DNA of 62,295 nt, taken from Lacihabitans sp. LS3-19 (lineage in GTDB: Bacteria; Bacteroidota; Bacteroidia; Cytophagales; Spirosomataceae). The notes beneath the pieces are model-generated. The model was not told where the DNA came from, did no database searches, and saw only the letters and a list, made by a program, of their open reading frames with translations. The DNA lies in NCBI RefSeq assembly GCF_024343575.1, contig NZ_RJUA01000018.1, forward strand, positions 1 through 62,295, given 5' to 3'. A program made the position numbers and the translations under genes. Shown here one piece after another: positions 1 through 8,563 of the stretch (its first letter is position 1; each line of letters opens with the position of its first letter).

Positions 1-11
1 TGTTCCATCTT

Positions 12-43
12 CAAAATTAATAATTTATTCGCTGAGTCTCCAA
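12..43 (-). promoter_or_regulatory. Putative promoter reading off the left edge
   Basis: On the minus strand TAATTTTG (12-19) matches the Bacteroidota -7 consensus TAnnTTTG, with a TTG at 41-43 about 21 bases upstream as a possible -33 element. An ATG on the minus strand at 6-8 lies directly downstream, so a leftward gene probably begins at or just beyond the edge. Too little of it is present to call a coding region. Confidence 0.45.
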
Positions 44-60
44 AAATATCTTGGCAGCCT

Positions 61-545
61 TTTTTTTGAAACATGAAGAAAATGAAGAAATGAAGACCAT
101 TAAGATTATTTAAACCTTCTTCATGCCCTTAATATCTTAATTCCTTAATGTTAAAAAATTGAATGTCGCTTTTTTTGAAAAATGAAGACAATGAAGAAAA
201 GAAGACAACTAAGATTATTTAAACCTTCTTCATGCCCTTAATATCTTAATTCCTTAATGTTAAAAAATTGGAATGTGCTTTTTTTGAAAAATGAAGAAAA
301 TGAAGAAAAGAAGACAACTAAGATTATTTAAACCTTCTTCATGCCCTTAATATCTTAATTCCTTAATGTTAAAAAATTGAATGTCGCTTTTTTTGAAAAA
401 TGAAGACAATGAAGAAAAGAAGACAACTAAGATTATTTAAACCTTCTTCATGCCCTTAATATCTTAATTCCTTAATGTTAAAAAATTGGACGATGTCTAT
501 TTTTGAAACATGAAGTAAATGAAGAAATGACGACCATTAAACAAA
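61..545. repeat. Tandem array of 109-bp intergenic repeats (four copies plus a decayed fifth)
   Basis: The anchor AAGATTATTTAAACC recurs at 102, 211, 320 and 429, a constant 109-base period. Copies differ by a few substitutions, and the junction variants alternate: the stretch at 161-195 recurs 218 bases later at 379-413, as if a two-unit block had been duplicated. Each unit has inverted motifs (ATGAAGAA on the left arm, TTCTTCAT on the right arm), so a transcript could fold. A degenerate copy runs from about 497 to 545. No reading frame is supported. The array lies just downstream of the leftward cysteine desulfurase gene. It is best called an intergenic repeat family of unknown function. 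Confidence 0.9.
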
Positions 546-592
546 TGAGATTCAAGCTTTTAAATCCCAACCAAAATAAATCCTGATCTTGA

Positions 593-1738
593 TTAGCTCT
601 TTTCCGCGAACAAACCTTCTAAAACACTAACAGTTCTATCAACTTCTTCAACAGTAGAATATTTACTAAATGAAAAACGAACATTTGCTCTATTTGGATC
701 TGACTTTAAGGCATTTAATACATGTGAACCTAAATTAGTTCCGCTCGAGCAGGCACTTCCTCCAGAACACGATATTCCTTCTATGTCTAGGTTAAACAAC
801 AACATCTCGTTGTCAGGATGCGGAGGAAAACTAACATTCAAGACCGTGTACAAGCTATTATTAACATCACCTGAGGCTCCATTGAAAGTAATACCTGAAA
901 TTTTTTCTTGAAGAGAAGCCTTCATTCTGCTTTTCAATCCTTTGATATGATTTTGATGTGCCTCCATATCATTTACAGCTATTTCCAAAGCTTTTGCTAA
1001 ACCGATTATCCCATAAATGTTTTCGGTACCACCACGCATGTTTCTTTCCTGTGCCCCACCATGAATGAGCGGATTTATCTTAGCATTGGCATTGATATAT
1101 AAAAAACCTACGCCTTTTGGTCCATGAAATTTATGAGCACCAGCAACTATAAAATCTACAGGTAATTCTTGCAAATCAAAGGCATAATGACCCATTGTTT
1201 GTACAGTATCTGAATGAAAAATAGCTTTGTATTCTCTCGCTATCCCTCCTACTTTTTTAATATTCAGCAGATTACCTATCTCGTTATTGCCATGCATCAA
1301 GGAAATCAAAGTTTTGGGTTTGTTTTCCAAAATTTTAGGCAAACTATCTAAATCAAGATTGCCATTGGCATCATTTTCTAAAAAAGTCAACTCGATTTTA
1401 CCCTGCTTTTCAAGATTTTCTAAAGTATGCAAAACCGCATGATGTTCTAAATGTGAAGTAATAGCATGCTTAGCACCAAGAGTTTCTATTGATTGAATAA
1501 TAGCAGTATTATCTGCCTCAGTGCCACCAGATGTAAAGAAAATTTCACCGGGAGAAGTATTTAAAATACCCGCCACAGATTTTCTTGCCGTTTCAAGAGC
1601 CGACTTCACTTTTCGCCCATGCGAATGAATAGACGAAGGATTTCCGAAGTGTTCCTTAAAAAAAGGAAGCATAGTTTCAAACACATCGGGATCTAATGGC
1701 GTGGTGGCGGCGTTATCAAGAAAAATCTTTTTTGGCAT
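593..1738 (-). CDS. Cysteine desulfurase (NifS/IscS-type, class V aminotransferase fold)
   Basis: A PLP enzyme that takes sulfur from L-cysteine for Fe-S cluster or tRNA thiolation use. The 381-aa length and architecture fit the family: N-terminal LDNAATTP, the GGTEADN cofactor-binding segment near residue 71, the PLP-binding lysine in AGAHKFHGPKG (K203), GGAQERNMRGGTEN, and the persulfide-forming cysteine in SGGSACSSG (C330). The ATG start is directly followed by family-conserved sequence. Upstream on the same strand is an Lrp-type regulator. No isc or suf scaffold genes are nearby, so the sulfur acceptor cannot be inferred from context. NifS and IscS subgroups cannot be separated by eye, so no symbol is given. 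Confidence 0.93.
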   Translation of the reverse strand: MPKKIFLDNAATTPLDPDVFETMLPFFKEHFGNPSSIHSHGRKVKSALETARKSVAGILNTSPGEIFFTSGGTEADNTAIIQSIETLGAKHAITSHLEHHAVLHTLENLEKQGKIELTFLENDANGNLDLDSLPKILENKPKTLISLMHGNNEIGNLLNIKKVGGIAREYKAIFHSDTVQTMGHYAFDLQELPVDFIVAGAHKFHGPKGVGFLYINANAKINPLIHGGAQERNMRGGTENIYGIIGLAKALEIAVNDMEAHQNHIKGLKSRMKASLQEKISGITFNGASGDVNNSLYTVLNVSFPPHPDNEMLLFNLDIEGISCSGGSACSSGTNLGSHVLNALKSDPNRANVRFSFSKYSTVEEVDRTVSVLEGLFAEKS

Positions 1739-1789
1739 GTCTTATTGATGAAATTAAGCACAAAAGTAATTTTTTTTATGGAAAATGGC

Positions 1790-2242
1790 TTAATCTATCG
1801 GCACATTTCTTTTAAAAGCCCTTCCAAAATCTATCAAAGATTCAGTTTTTAGTACTCCAGGAATATGGTCAATTTTTTCATACAACACACTTCGCATGTG
1901 CTCACTATTTTTTGCTACTATCCTAATATAAAGCGTATATTGACCAGTGATATAATAGCACTCCACTACTTCAGGAATATCTTTTAAAGCTTCTATAATT
2001 ATTTCAGAATTAGAATCTTCTTTAAGAATAATCCCTGTAAAAGCACTCCATTCATAGCCCATTTTGCGTTCGTCTAGCTCTAAAGCCATTTTTTTAATTA
2101 AGCCACCGGCCTTCATTCGGTTTACACGTTGATGCACCATAGTATTTGATATTTCCAATTTTTTAGAAATATCCGAAAATGGTTTCCGCCCATCTTTTTC
2201 TAACTCTTTCAATATCAGCCTATCATATTCATCTAATTCCAT
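1790..2242 (-). CDS. Lrp/AsnC family transcriptional regulator
   Basis: A 150-aa protein of typical Lrp/AsnC size. Residues 3-50 form the helix-turn-helix (DEYDRLILKELEKDGRKPF, then the recognition part around SNTMVHQRVNRM), and residues from about 65 form the RAM/AsnC ligand-binding domain (PEVVECYYITGQYTLYIRIV). It is transcribed divergently from an ornithine aminotransferase gene, with about 130 bases between them. Lrp-type proteins commonly control a neighbouring amino-acid catabolic gene, so an arginine/ornithine-related ligand is a reasonable inference. A minus-strand TATTTTTG at 2304-2311 is a possible -7 element for this gene. Confidence 0.93.
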   Translation of the reverse strand: MELDEYDRLILKELEKDGRKPFSDISKKLEISNTMVHQRVNRMKAGGLIKKMALELDERKMGYEWSAFTGIILKEDSNSEIIIEALKDIPEVVECYYITGQYTLYIRIVAKNSEHMRSVLYEKIDHIPGVLKTESLIDFGRAFKRNVPID

Positions 2243-2373
2243 TTCAATAACATTTAATAATTTCTTTTTCTTTAACTTTTTTAGTAAGAATAAACTTCAT
2301 TTTCAAAAATAAAAAAAATATAACTTACTAATTGCATAAAAAAAGCAATATTCATTTTTTTGTTGAAAATTTG

Positions 2374-3618
2374 ATGAATATGATAGCTGAACAAACAAAA
2401 ACCGAACATTATATTGCCTTAGAAGAAAACCACGGGGCTCACAATTATCATCCCCTGCCCGTAGTATTAGAAAGAGGCGATGGACCATTTGTTTGGGACG
2501 TAGAAGGCAAGCGTTATTTCGATTATCTTTCAGCGTATTCTGCTGTCAATCAAGGACATTGCCATCCAAGAATCATCAAAGCTTTAACTGACCAAGCTCA
2601 AAAATTGACCCTAACTTCAAGGGCATTTCATAGTACTTCATTAGGGGAATTTGAAAAATACATCACAGATCTTTTTGGGTATGACAAAGTATTGATGATG
2701 AATACAGGCGTAGAAGCCGTAGAAACGTCTCTGAAGCTTTGCAGAAAATGGGGATATATGAAAAAAGGCATTCCCGAAGGCAAAGCAAAGATACTTTTTG
2801 CAAGTCAGAATTTCCACGGAAGAACACTGGGCGTAATATCTGCCTCGGTAGATCCTAGTAGTAGAGTTGGCTTTGGCCCTTTTTTGCCGGGTTTTGATGT
2901 CATCGAATACGACAACATTGAAGCTTTAGAAAACGCCCTCATTTCTGACCCATTTGTAGCTGGTTTTATTGTAGAACCTATACAAGGCGAAGCAGGCGTA
3001 AAAGTACCAAAGGCTGGATATTTAAAAGAAGCAGCTAAACTTTGCAAAGCAGCCAATGTGTTATTTATAGCGGACGAAATACAGACAGGAATAGCCAGAA
3101 CTGGCAAAATGCTCTGCATTGACCATGAAGAAGTTAAAGCAGATATTGTAATTTTAGGCAAGGCACTTTCTGGGGGCGTATTTCCAGTCTCTGCCGTGTT
3201 GGCTGACGACGATATCATGCTATGTATAAAACCAGGCGAGCATGGCTCTACCTATGGCGGAAACCCGCTTGCTTGTGAAGTCGCTAAAGAAGCCCTCCAA
3301 GTAGTTTTGGATGAAAAGTTAGCCGAAAAAGCAGAATTATTGGGGACTATTTTTAGAGATGAACTAAATAAATATATAGAAACTAGCAAGATTGTAAACT
3401 TAGTAAGAGGCAAGGGATTGCTTAATGCAATAGAAGTAAACACTGGCGAAGACTCAGAATTAGCCTGGAATATTTGTTTACAACTTAAAGAAAATGGCCT
3501 TTTGGCTAAACCAACACATGGCAATAAGATTCGTTTTGCACCACCATTGGTCATTTCCGAAACTCAACTCAGAGAGTCGATTTCGATAATTATAAATACA
3601 CTTAAAACTTTTGAATAA
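2374..3618 (+). CDS. rocD: Ornithine aminotransferase (ornithine-oxo-acid transaminase)
   Basis: A class III PLP aminotransferase that converts ornithine and 2-oxoglutarate to glutamate semialdehyde and glutamate. The ornithine aminotransferase hallmarks are an N-terminal [62 protein letters not shown], and the PLP lysine in [15 protein letters not shown]. The frame stays open upstream to a TTG at 2332, but the first ATG in a credible place is 2374 (MNMIAEQ), giving 414 aa; a second ATG at 2380 is also possible. It ends at a clear terminator and stands alone, divergent from the Lrp-type gene that may regulate it. Confidence 0.93.
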   Translation: MNMIAEQTKTEHYIALEENHGAHNYHPLPVVLERGDGPFVWDVEGKRYFDYLSAYSAVNQGHCHPRIIKALTDQAQKLTLTSRAFHSTSLGEFEKYITDLFGYDKVLMMNTGVEAVETSLKLCRKWGYMKKGIPEGKAKILFASQNFHGRTLGVISASVDPSSRVGFGPFLPGFDVIEYDNIEALENALISDPFVAGFIVEPIQGEAGVKVPKAGYLKEAAKLCKAANVLFIADEIQTGIARTGKMLCIDHEEVKADIVILGKALSGGVFPVSAVLADDDIMLCIKPGEHGSTYGGNPLACEVAKEALQVVLDEKLAEKAELLGTIFRDELNKYIETSKIVNLVRGKGLLNAIEVNTGEDSELAWNICLQLKENGLLAKPTHGNKIRFAPPLVISETQLRESISIIINTLKTFE

Positions 3619-3641
3619 TACTTACACTTCATCAATAAGGC

Positions 3642-3671
3642 ACCTCATTCAGCAATGGATGAGGTTTTTTA
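3642..3671 (+). terminator. Rho-independent terminator after ornithine aminotransferase
   Basis: A stem ACCTCAT (3642-3648) with ATGAGGT (3659-3665) is followed by a run of Ts. It sits 24 bases past the stop codon. Confidence 0.8.
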
Positions 3672-3796
3672 TTTGCTATTTTCTAAAAACTTAAAGCACT
3701 TAAAATATCAATATCCTTTGAATATGTACATTTTCCATCTATTTTTGATTAATCTAAAAATTTCAACCTAAGCAAATCAAGTTTTAATACCTCACT

Positions 3797-4570
3797 ATGA
3801 AAAAGACCTTTATTTTAGTCTTGTTTTCTCTTTATACATTTTTAGTAAATGCTCAAAATGAAAGGTTCGAAGCCAAAGCTTTTGTGGATTCTAAAGGCAC
3901 AAACTTAAAATACCGACTACTTTTACCTGAAAATTATGATGCGAAAGTAAAATATCCAATATTATTATTTTTGCACGGTGCTGGTGAAAGAGGAGATGAC
4001 AATACTGCTCAATTAACCCATGGCTCAACCGTATTATTGGATTTTGTCAAAAAAACGCCTGCTATCGTAATTTTACCGCAGTGTCCAAAAGAAGACTATT
4101 GGGCTTCAGTGAAATTTAGCAGAGCAAAATATCCATTAGATTTAGACTTCAATTATAATTACGATGAAACCAAAGCCTTGCACGCCGCAGTAGAATTGGT
4201 GAAAGACTTTGTAAAATCGAAGAAAGCCGATAAAAAGAGAGTTTATATAACCGGACTTTCTATGGGTGGGATGGGTACTTTCGAGGCTGTTTTTCGCTAT
4301 CCAAAACTATTTGCAGCAGCAGCTCCAATCTGTGGTGGGGCAGACTTAAAATCTTATGAAAAGCTAAAAACAAAAATCCCATTCAGAATATACCATGGCG
4401 ATGTGGACGGAGTAGTTCCAGTTAGGCATTCTAGGGAAATTACAGAATTAATGAAAGCGAAAAAGTACGATGTTGTTTATAAAGAATATCCAGGCATAAA
4501 CCACAATTCTTGGGACAATGTCTTCAAAGAATCTGATTATTTGAGTCAATTATTTACTTTTAAAAAATAA
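3797..4570 (+). CDS. Secreted alpha/beta-hydrolase, esterase/prolyl-oligopeptidase-like
   Basis: A 257-aa protein with an N-terminal signal peptide (MKKTFILVLFSLYTFLVNAQ, cleavage around residue 20), so probably periplasmic or surface-exposed. The rest is one alpha/beta-hydrolase domain: the oxyanion segment LLFLHGAGERG near residue 57, the nucleophile elbow GLSMGGMG near residue 155, an acid region YHGDVDGVVP, and a C-terminal histidine in YPGINHNSWD. This resembles the carboxylesterase/phospholipase or feruloyl-esterase-like predicted peptidases common in Bacteroidota. The substrate cannot be told. It is a single-gene unit between two terminators. Confidence 0.85.
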   Translation: MKKTFILVLFSLYTFLVNAQNERFEAKAFVDSKGTNLKYRLLLPENYDAKVKYPILLFLHGAGERGDDNTAQLTHGSTVLLDFVKKTPAIVILPQCPKEDYWASVKFSRAKYPLDLDFNYNYDETKALHAAVELVKDFVKSKKADKKRVYITGLSMGGMGTFEAVFRYPKLFAAAAPICGGADLKSYEKLKTKIPFRIYHGDVDGVVPVRHSREITELMKAKKYDVVYKEYPGINHNSWDNVFKESDYLSQLFTFKK

Positions 4571-4572
4571 CA

Positions 4573-4608
4573 AAAGCCCTCTTAAAATAGATTTAGGAGG
4601 GCTTTGAT
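4573..4608. terminator. Bidirectional terminator between esterase and ftsY
   Basis: A nine-base stem AAAGCCCTC (4573-4581) pairs with GAGGGCTTT (4597-4605). It lies between two convergent genes and has T-rich flanks on both strands. Confidence 0.85.
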
Positions 4609-4629
4609 TTCATAAACTTTTCTGAAAAA

Positions 4630-5586
4630 TTACTTTTTAAACAGCGAATCCACAAAGGCCATTTTGTTGAAAACTTGCAAATCTTCCATCTTTTCGCCTA
4701 CACCTATGTATTTCACTGGAATCTTAAATTCTTCAGAAATTCCGATCACAACTCCACCTTTGGCAGTTCCATCTAATTTGGTAATAGTAAGTGAATTAAC
4801 CTCCGTAACTTTAGTAAATTCTCTGGCCTGAATCACCGCATTTTGGCCTGTACTTCCATCCAAAACCAACATTACTTCGTGAGGAGCCTCAGGCAATATT
4901 TTTTGCATTACACGCTTTATTTTACCCAATTCGTTCATAAGGTTTACTTTTGTGTGTAACCTACCTGCAGTATCGATTATGATAACATCTGCACCTTTTT
5001 CAACACCGACTTTTATAGCATCATAAGCTACAGAAGAGGGGTCGGTATTCATTCCATGATCTATAACCTCCACGCCTACTCTTGTTCCCCAAAGTTTCAA
5101 TTGATCCACAGCTGCAGCTCTAAATGTGTCAGCCGCTCCAAGTACTACTTTTTTACCGTTTTTCTGAAAATTATAAGCTAGCTTTCCGATGGTCGTAGTT
5201 TTACCGACACCATTCACACCAACTACCATCAAAACGTAAGGCTTCGGTAAATTCTCAGTCTCAAAACTATTCTGTACATCCTCAGAATTGTTTTCTTGCA
5301 AAAGTTCCGCTATTTCCTCACGCAAAATAACATCCAACTCTGAAGTGCTTGTAAACTTATCTCTAGCTACTCGGGCCTCAATTCGCTTGATGATTTTAAT
5401 AGTAGTATCAACACCAACATCTGAACTAATCAAAATTTCTTCTAATTCATCCAAAACTTCTTCGTCAACAGTTGATTTCCCAACTATTGCCTTAGAGATT
5501 TTGTCGAAAATACTAGATTTAGATTTCTCGAGTCCTTTGTCGAGTGTTTCTTTTTTTTCCTTACTAAAAAAATCAAATAAGCCCAT
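4630..5586 (-). CDS. ftsY: Signal recognition particle receptor FtsY
   Basis: The SRP receptor GTPase, which docks ribosome-SRP complexes at the inner membrane. The N-terminal NG-domain helices precede the GTPase motifs GVNGVGKTTTIGKL (P-loop), DTFRAAAVDQL, DTAGRLHTK and TKLDGTAKGG, and the C-terminus VGEKMEDLQVFN is typical. The open frame extends 17 codons upstream, but the sequence MGLFDFFSKEKKE at 5586 is the usual Bacteroidota FtsY start, giving 318 aa without a long acidic A domain. In Bacteroidota ftsY typically follows rpmG and DUF4295; here a thioesterase gene is inserted between them. Confidence 0.95.
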   Translation of the reverse strand: MGLFDFFSKEKKETLDKGLEKSKSSIFDKISKAIVGKSTVDEEVLDELEEILISSDVGVDTTIKIIKRIEARVARDKFTSTSELDVILREEIAELLQENNSEDVQNSFETENLPKPYVLMVVGVNGVGKTTTIGKLAYNFQKNGKKVVLGAADTFRAAAVDQLKLWGTRVGVEVIDHGMNTDPSSVAYDAIKVGVEKGADVIIIDTAGRLHTKVNLMNELGKIKRVMQKILPEAPHEVMLVLDGSTGQNAVIQAREFTKVTEVNSLTITKLDGTAKGGVVIGISEEFKIPVKYIGVGEKMEDLQVFNKMAFVDSLFKK

Positions 5587-5714
5587 CGCAAAAATTAATG
5601 TATGCAAATTTATCAAAAATATCCGTACAGAAGACATTTAATATTTCTCTAATAAAAATGAAGAGGAAATAATTGAGAAAACAACTAAATATTTAGAAAC
5701 TAATAAGCTAATTT

Positions 5715-6110
5715 CTATTTAGCAAAATAGCATTCCCATAAATCTGCAGGAACTCTTTTTGGTCTCATGGAAACTGGGTCAAGTGCTACCCAAAGCGTGC
5801 GAGCTTTTACAAGTAATATTTCGTTTTTGTAGATTTCGTAGTGTCGGTCCGAAGTTACACCTGAGAAGTTTTCAACCCAAGTTTTCACTATAATTTGGTC
5901 ATTCAAAACCGCTGGTTTGAAGTATTCAATTTCGTGCTTTTTCACTACCCAACGCATACTATCAGAAAGTTCGGTTGGAACATTAGAATACCAATGGGCC
6001 ATAGCAGCTTGCTGTAAATAGTTGAAATACACCACATTATTCACATGATTTAACTCATCTATATCAGACGCAACGACTTTTACGATATGTTCAAAAACCT
6101 TAGGTATCAA
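5715..6110 (-). CDS. Acyl-CoA thioesterase, hotdog fold (4HBT/YbgC-like)
   Basis: A 131-aa single hotdog domain. The family motif SDIDELNHVNNVVYFNYL carries the aspartate and HVNN active-site region, followed by HEIEYFKPAVLNDQIIV. It would hydrolyse acyl-CoA thioesters in the cytoplasm. The start is a TTG at 6110; there is no ATG upstream before an in-frame stop, and family homology begins at once, so the non-ATG start is well supported. It sits between DUF4295 and ftsY on the same strand, although a terminator-like hairpin lies upstream. Confidence 0.88.
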   Translation of the reverse strand: MIPKVFEHIVKVVASDIDELNHVNNVVYFNYLQQAAMAHWYSNVPTELSDSMRWVVKKHEIEYFKPAVLNDQIIVKTWVENFSGVTSDRHYEIYKNEILLVKARTLWVALDPVSMRPKRVPADLWECYFAK

Positions 6111-6278
6111 AAAATATAAATTAAAATAAAAATCAAATTCTGTTAACTTTAATAGGTAAGTCTAAAGCCTGACGAATATTACTAAAAACTAGAGAATTAA
6201 ACTAAGTTATCAATACTCAATACTCAGTACTCACCACTTAGTTCTAAAAAATTCAAAACTCAAATTCTCATACAAAAC

Positions 6279-6310
6279 AAAAAGCCTTAACCGAACCGGC
6301 AAGGCTTTTA
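6279..6310 (-). terminator. Terminator of the rpmG-DUF4295 unit
   Basis: AAAAGCCTT (6280-6288) pairs with AAGGCTTTT (6301-6309). On the minus strand the stem is followed by a T-rich stretch. It lies just after the DUF4295 stop codon and separates it from the thioesterase. The rest of 6111-6278 is AT-rich with no gene visible. Confidence 0.8.
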
Positions 6311-6330
6311 CAAATATTTTTGAAAACTTA

Positions 6331-6483
6331 TTACTTTAAAGCTTCAGCGATGTTGTCTACAGCAACCATCTCTTCTTTAAACGTATAAGCACCAGTTTTG
6401 TCAGATTTTACGGCTTTGATAACTTTCGCAAAACTCTTCAACGCTGATTTATCCCTTAGGGTTGCAACTACTTTCTTTGCCAT
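6331..6483 (-). CDS. DUF4295 small protein, partner of rpmG
   Basis: A 50-residue basic protein starting MAKKVVATLRDKSALKSFAK and containing the core VIKAVKSDKTGAYTFKEE. This is the Bacteroidota-specific DUF4295 family, known by its fixed place after rpmG. It is 59 bases downstream of rpmG and followed by a terminator. The size, charge and linkage suggest a ribosome-associated role; that is inference, as the family is uncharacterised. Confidence 0.92.
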   Translation of the reverse strand: MAKKVVATLRDKSALKSFAKVIKAVKSDKTGAYTFKEEMVAVDNIAEALK

Positions 6484-6542
6484 TGTATTTTTATGTTAAA
6501 TGTTTGATGTTCGACTTTGGCCACGGCCATAATTCAAACAAA

Positions 6543-6725
6543 TTACTTGATTTCTTTGTGTACAGTTACTTTTCTCAAAACAGGATTGTACTTTTTCATT
6601 TCCAAACGTGTCGTAGTATTCTTACGATTTTTGGTAGTAATGTATCTTGACATTCCTGGCTGTCCTGTAGTTTTATGCTCAGTACATTCCAATATAACCT
6701 GAACTCTATTTCCTTTCTTTGCCAT
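6543..6725 (-). CDS. rpmG: 50S ribosomal protein L33
   Basis: A 60-aa ribosomal protein with the L33 signature: [18 protein letters not shown], then [23 protein letters not shown] and the basic C-terminus. It has no CxxC zinc pairs, so it is the zinc-free type. It is the first gene of a short unit with DUF4295. The gene rpmB (L28), which usually comes first in Bacteroidota, is not present upstream. Confidence 0.96.
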   Translation of the reverse strand: MAKKGNRVQVILECTEHKTTGQPGMSRYITTKNRKNTTTRLEMKKYNPVLRKVTVHKEIK

Positions 6726-6760
6726 TATTATAAAATATTATCTTTTTCTAAATCGGGCTG

Positions 6761-6789
6761 CAAAGATATTAATTTATTTCTTTTTTCAA
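6761..6789 (-). promoter_or_regulatory. Promoter of rpmG-DUF4295
   Basis: On the minus strand TATCTTTG (6761-6768) fits the -7 consensus TAnnTTTG, with TTG at 6787-6789 placed 18 bases upstream as a -33 element. It lies 36 bases before the L33 start codon. Confidence 0.7.
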
Positions 6790-6890
6790 AAATCTTTATT
6801 CAAAATATTTATAGAAAAAAGAGAATTTAACACTTAATCTGTTTTTCTCAGGAAATTTTAGTATGCTTGCATAATAATTCAAAGAAAAAA

Positions 6891-7892
6891 ATGCAAAATA
6901 CCCGAATACTTCTTAACCAAAGACCTGTAGGAACTCCAAGCGATGAGTGCTGGAAATTGGAAACTGTTGAGCTTCCTGAACTTAATGAAAATGAAGTTTT
7001 AGTAAAAACAGAATACCTTTCTATTGACCCAGCTATGAGAGGTTGGATGAATGAAGGAAAAAGCTATATAAAGCCAGTTGAATTAGGTGAGGTAATGCGA
7101 GCCTTGGGCATTGGGGAAGTTATAGCCTCAAAAAACGAGAAATATAATGTGGGAGATCATGTAAGTTCTGCTTTGGGTGTGCAGCAATATGCTATATCTG
7201 AAGGCAAAGATTTTGTAAAAGTTGACCCAAATATCTTTCCTCTACCAGCATATTTAGGCACATTAGGTATGTCTGGATTGACGGCATATTTTGGCTTATT
7301 AGACACAGGAATGCCTCAGGAAGGTGAAACAGTGGTGGTTTCGGGAGCAGCAGGAGCTGTTGGAAGTGTGGTTGGACAAATAGCCAAAATTAAAGGTTGC
7401 AGAGTCGTAGGCATAGCTGGCGGGCAAGACAAATGTGATTATGTGGTAAACGAATTAGGCTTTGATGCATGTATAGATTACAAGGCTGCTAGTTTATGGA
7501 AAAACTTAAAAGAAGCTTGTCCAGCAGGCGTAGATGTATATTTTGACAATGTAGGCGGCGAAATTTTAGACACCGTTTTGACGCTTATTAATAAAAAAGC
7601 ACGTATTGTAATTTGTGGGGCTATTTCACAATATAATTCAACCCAACGCGAAGGACCAAAAAATTATCTATCGCTTTTGGTAAACAGAGCAAGAATGGAA
7701 GGCATAGTGGTATTTGACAATGCAGCAAACTACGGAGTGGCTGTAGCACAAATGGCGAAATGGATAAAAGAAGGTAAACTTAATGCCAATTTCCATATTG
7801 AAGAAGGTGGCGTAAAGGCTTTCCCTAGTGTATTAGGAAAATTATTTGCAGGTGAAAACACGGGCAAAATGGTTTTGAAAATGACTGAATAA
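6891..7892 (+). CDS. NADP-dependent oxidoreductase, zinc-free MDR superfamily (CurA-like)
   Basis: A 333-aa medium-chain reductase of the leukotriene B4 dehydrogenase/CurA type, which reduces alkenals or enones with NADPH. Signs are an N-terminal LNQRPVGTP and YLSIDPAMRGWM, the nucleotide-binding loop VVSGAAGAVGSVVGQIAK, and VDVYFDNVGGEILD followed by ICGAISQYN. Zinc-ligand cysteines of classical alcohol dehydrogenases are absent. The frame extends to a TTG at 6867, but the ATG at 6891 fits the family start. TATGCTTG at 6862-6869 is a near match to a -7 element. It is probably a single-gene unit. Confidence 0.9.
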   Translation: MQNTRILLNQRPVGTPSDECWKLETVELPELNENEVLVKTEYLSIDPAMRGWMNEGKSYIKPVELGEVMRALGIGEVIASKNEKYNVGDHVSSALGVQQYAISEGKDFVKVDPNIFPLPAYLGTLGMSGLTAYFGLLDTGMPQEGETVVVSGAAGAVGSVVGQIAKIKGCRVVGIAGGQDKCDYVVNELGFDACIDYKAASLWKNLKEACPAGVDVYFDNVGGEILDTVLTLINKKARIVICGAISQYNSTQREGPKNYLSLLVNRARMEGIVVFDNAANYGVAVAQMAKWIKEGKLNANFHIEEGGVKAFPSVLGKLFAGENTGKMVLKMTE

Positions 7893-7936
7893 AATTTCTT
7901 TTTTTTCGTTTAGAGGCTAAGATTTTATCAAAAAAA

Positions 7937-8563
7937 ATGAATTTAACAAAGCGTTTTATATTCTTAGGCATATTTGTATTTATGGTTTTTTCGTGCAAAA
8001 CGAATCAAGCGACAATTTCCGAAAATGGAAATTCAATAGTGCAAATGCATCATCGCGTAGCCGTTTTACCTTTTAAAGTAATATTCAGCGATGAATACAA
8101 AGCAATGAGCAGAGGAAGATCCCAAGGAAACTGGCCAGAGCAAGAGAGAGTAGCTGGCCTAGATTTGCAAAAGCAATGCTTTGGAATACTAAGCAAAAGG
8201 GCAGAAAAAAAACATTTTGGGTTTACTGTTCAAGATTTTCTAACTACCAATAAAGCTTTACAACGAGAGAATATTCGTTTCTCAGAATTACAAAGTATTG
8301 ACAAAGGAAAACTTGCTCGATTGCTAGGCGTTGACGCTGTAATTTGGGGTGAAACCCAAATGCAATACTCCATGCGAAACTTTATGGCAAGAAACGGCAT
8401 GAATACCATGATGCAACTTTGGGACGCAGAAACTGCTGGCTTAGTTTGGCAAAATACGACATTTACAGATGTTAGCAACAGAATGGACTCTCCGCAAGAC
8501 TTGGCTTCTCGGTCGGTTAGTAATCTAATAAGTTCACTTCCTTACAAAAGTCAAAATCACTGA
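7937..8563 (+). CDS. Putative lipoprotein with a GNA1162/LpoB-like domain
   Basis: A 208-aa protein with a lipoprotein signal ending FMVFSC (lipid-carrying Cys near residue 20). After it comes HRVAVLPFKVIF, an alternating core and GVDAVIWGETQM, a layout seen in GNA1162/LpoB/TolB-N-type periplasmic lipoproteins. This assignment is by pattern and is tentative. The function is unknown. Its last seven bases overlap the 3' end of the convergent metalloprotease gene, leaving no room for a terminator. Confidence 0.75.
   Translation: MNLTKRFIFLGIFVFMVFSCKTNQATISENGNSIVQMHHRVAVLPFKVIFSDEYKAMSRGRSQGNWPEQERVAGLDLQKQCFGILSKRAEKKHFGFTVQDFLTTNKALQRENIRFSELQSIDKGKLARLLGVDAVIWGETQMQYSMRNFMARNGMNTMMQLWDAETAGLVWQNTTFTDVSNRMDSPQDLASRSVSNLISSLPYKSQNH

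Noticed and set aside
61-545. CRISPR array
   Set aside because: The 109-bp units are directly abutting with no variable spacers, and no cas genes are near.
2303-2488. Minus-strand frame of 61 codons across the rocD start
   Set aside because: Overlaps the rocD start and promoter region on the opposite strand and has low-complexity composition.
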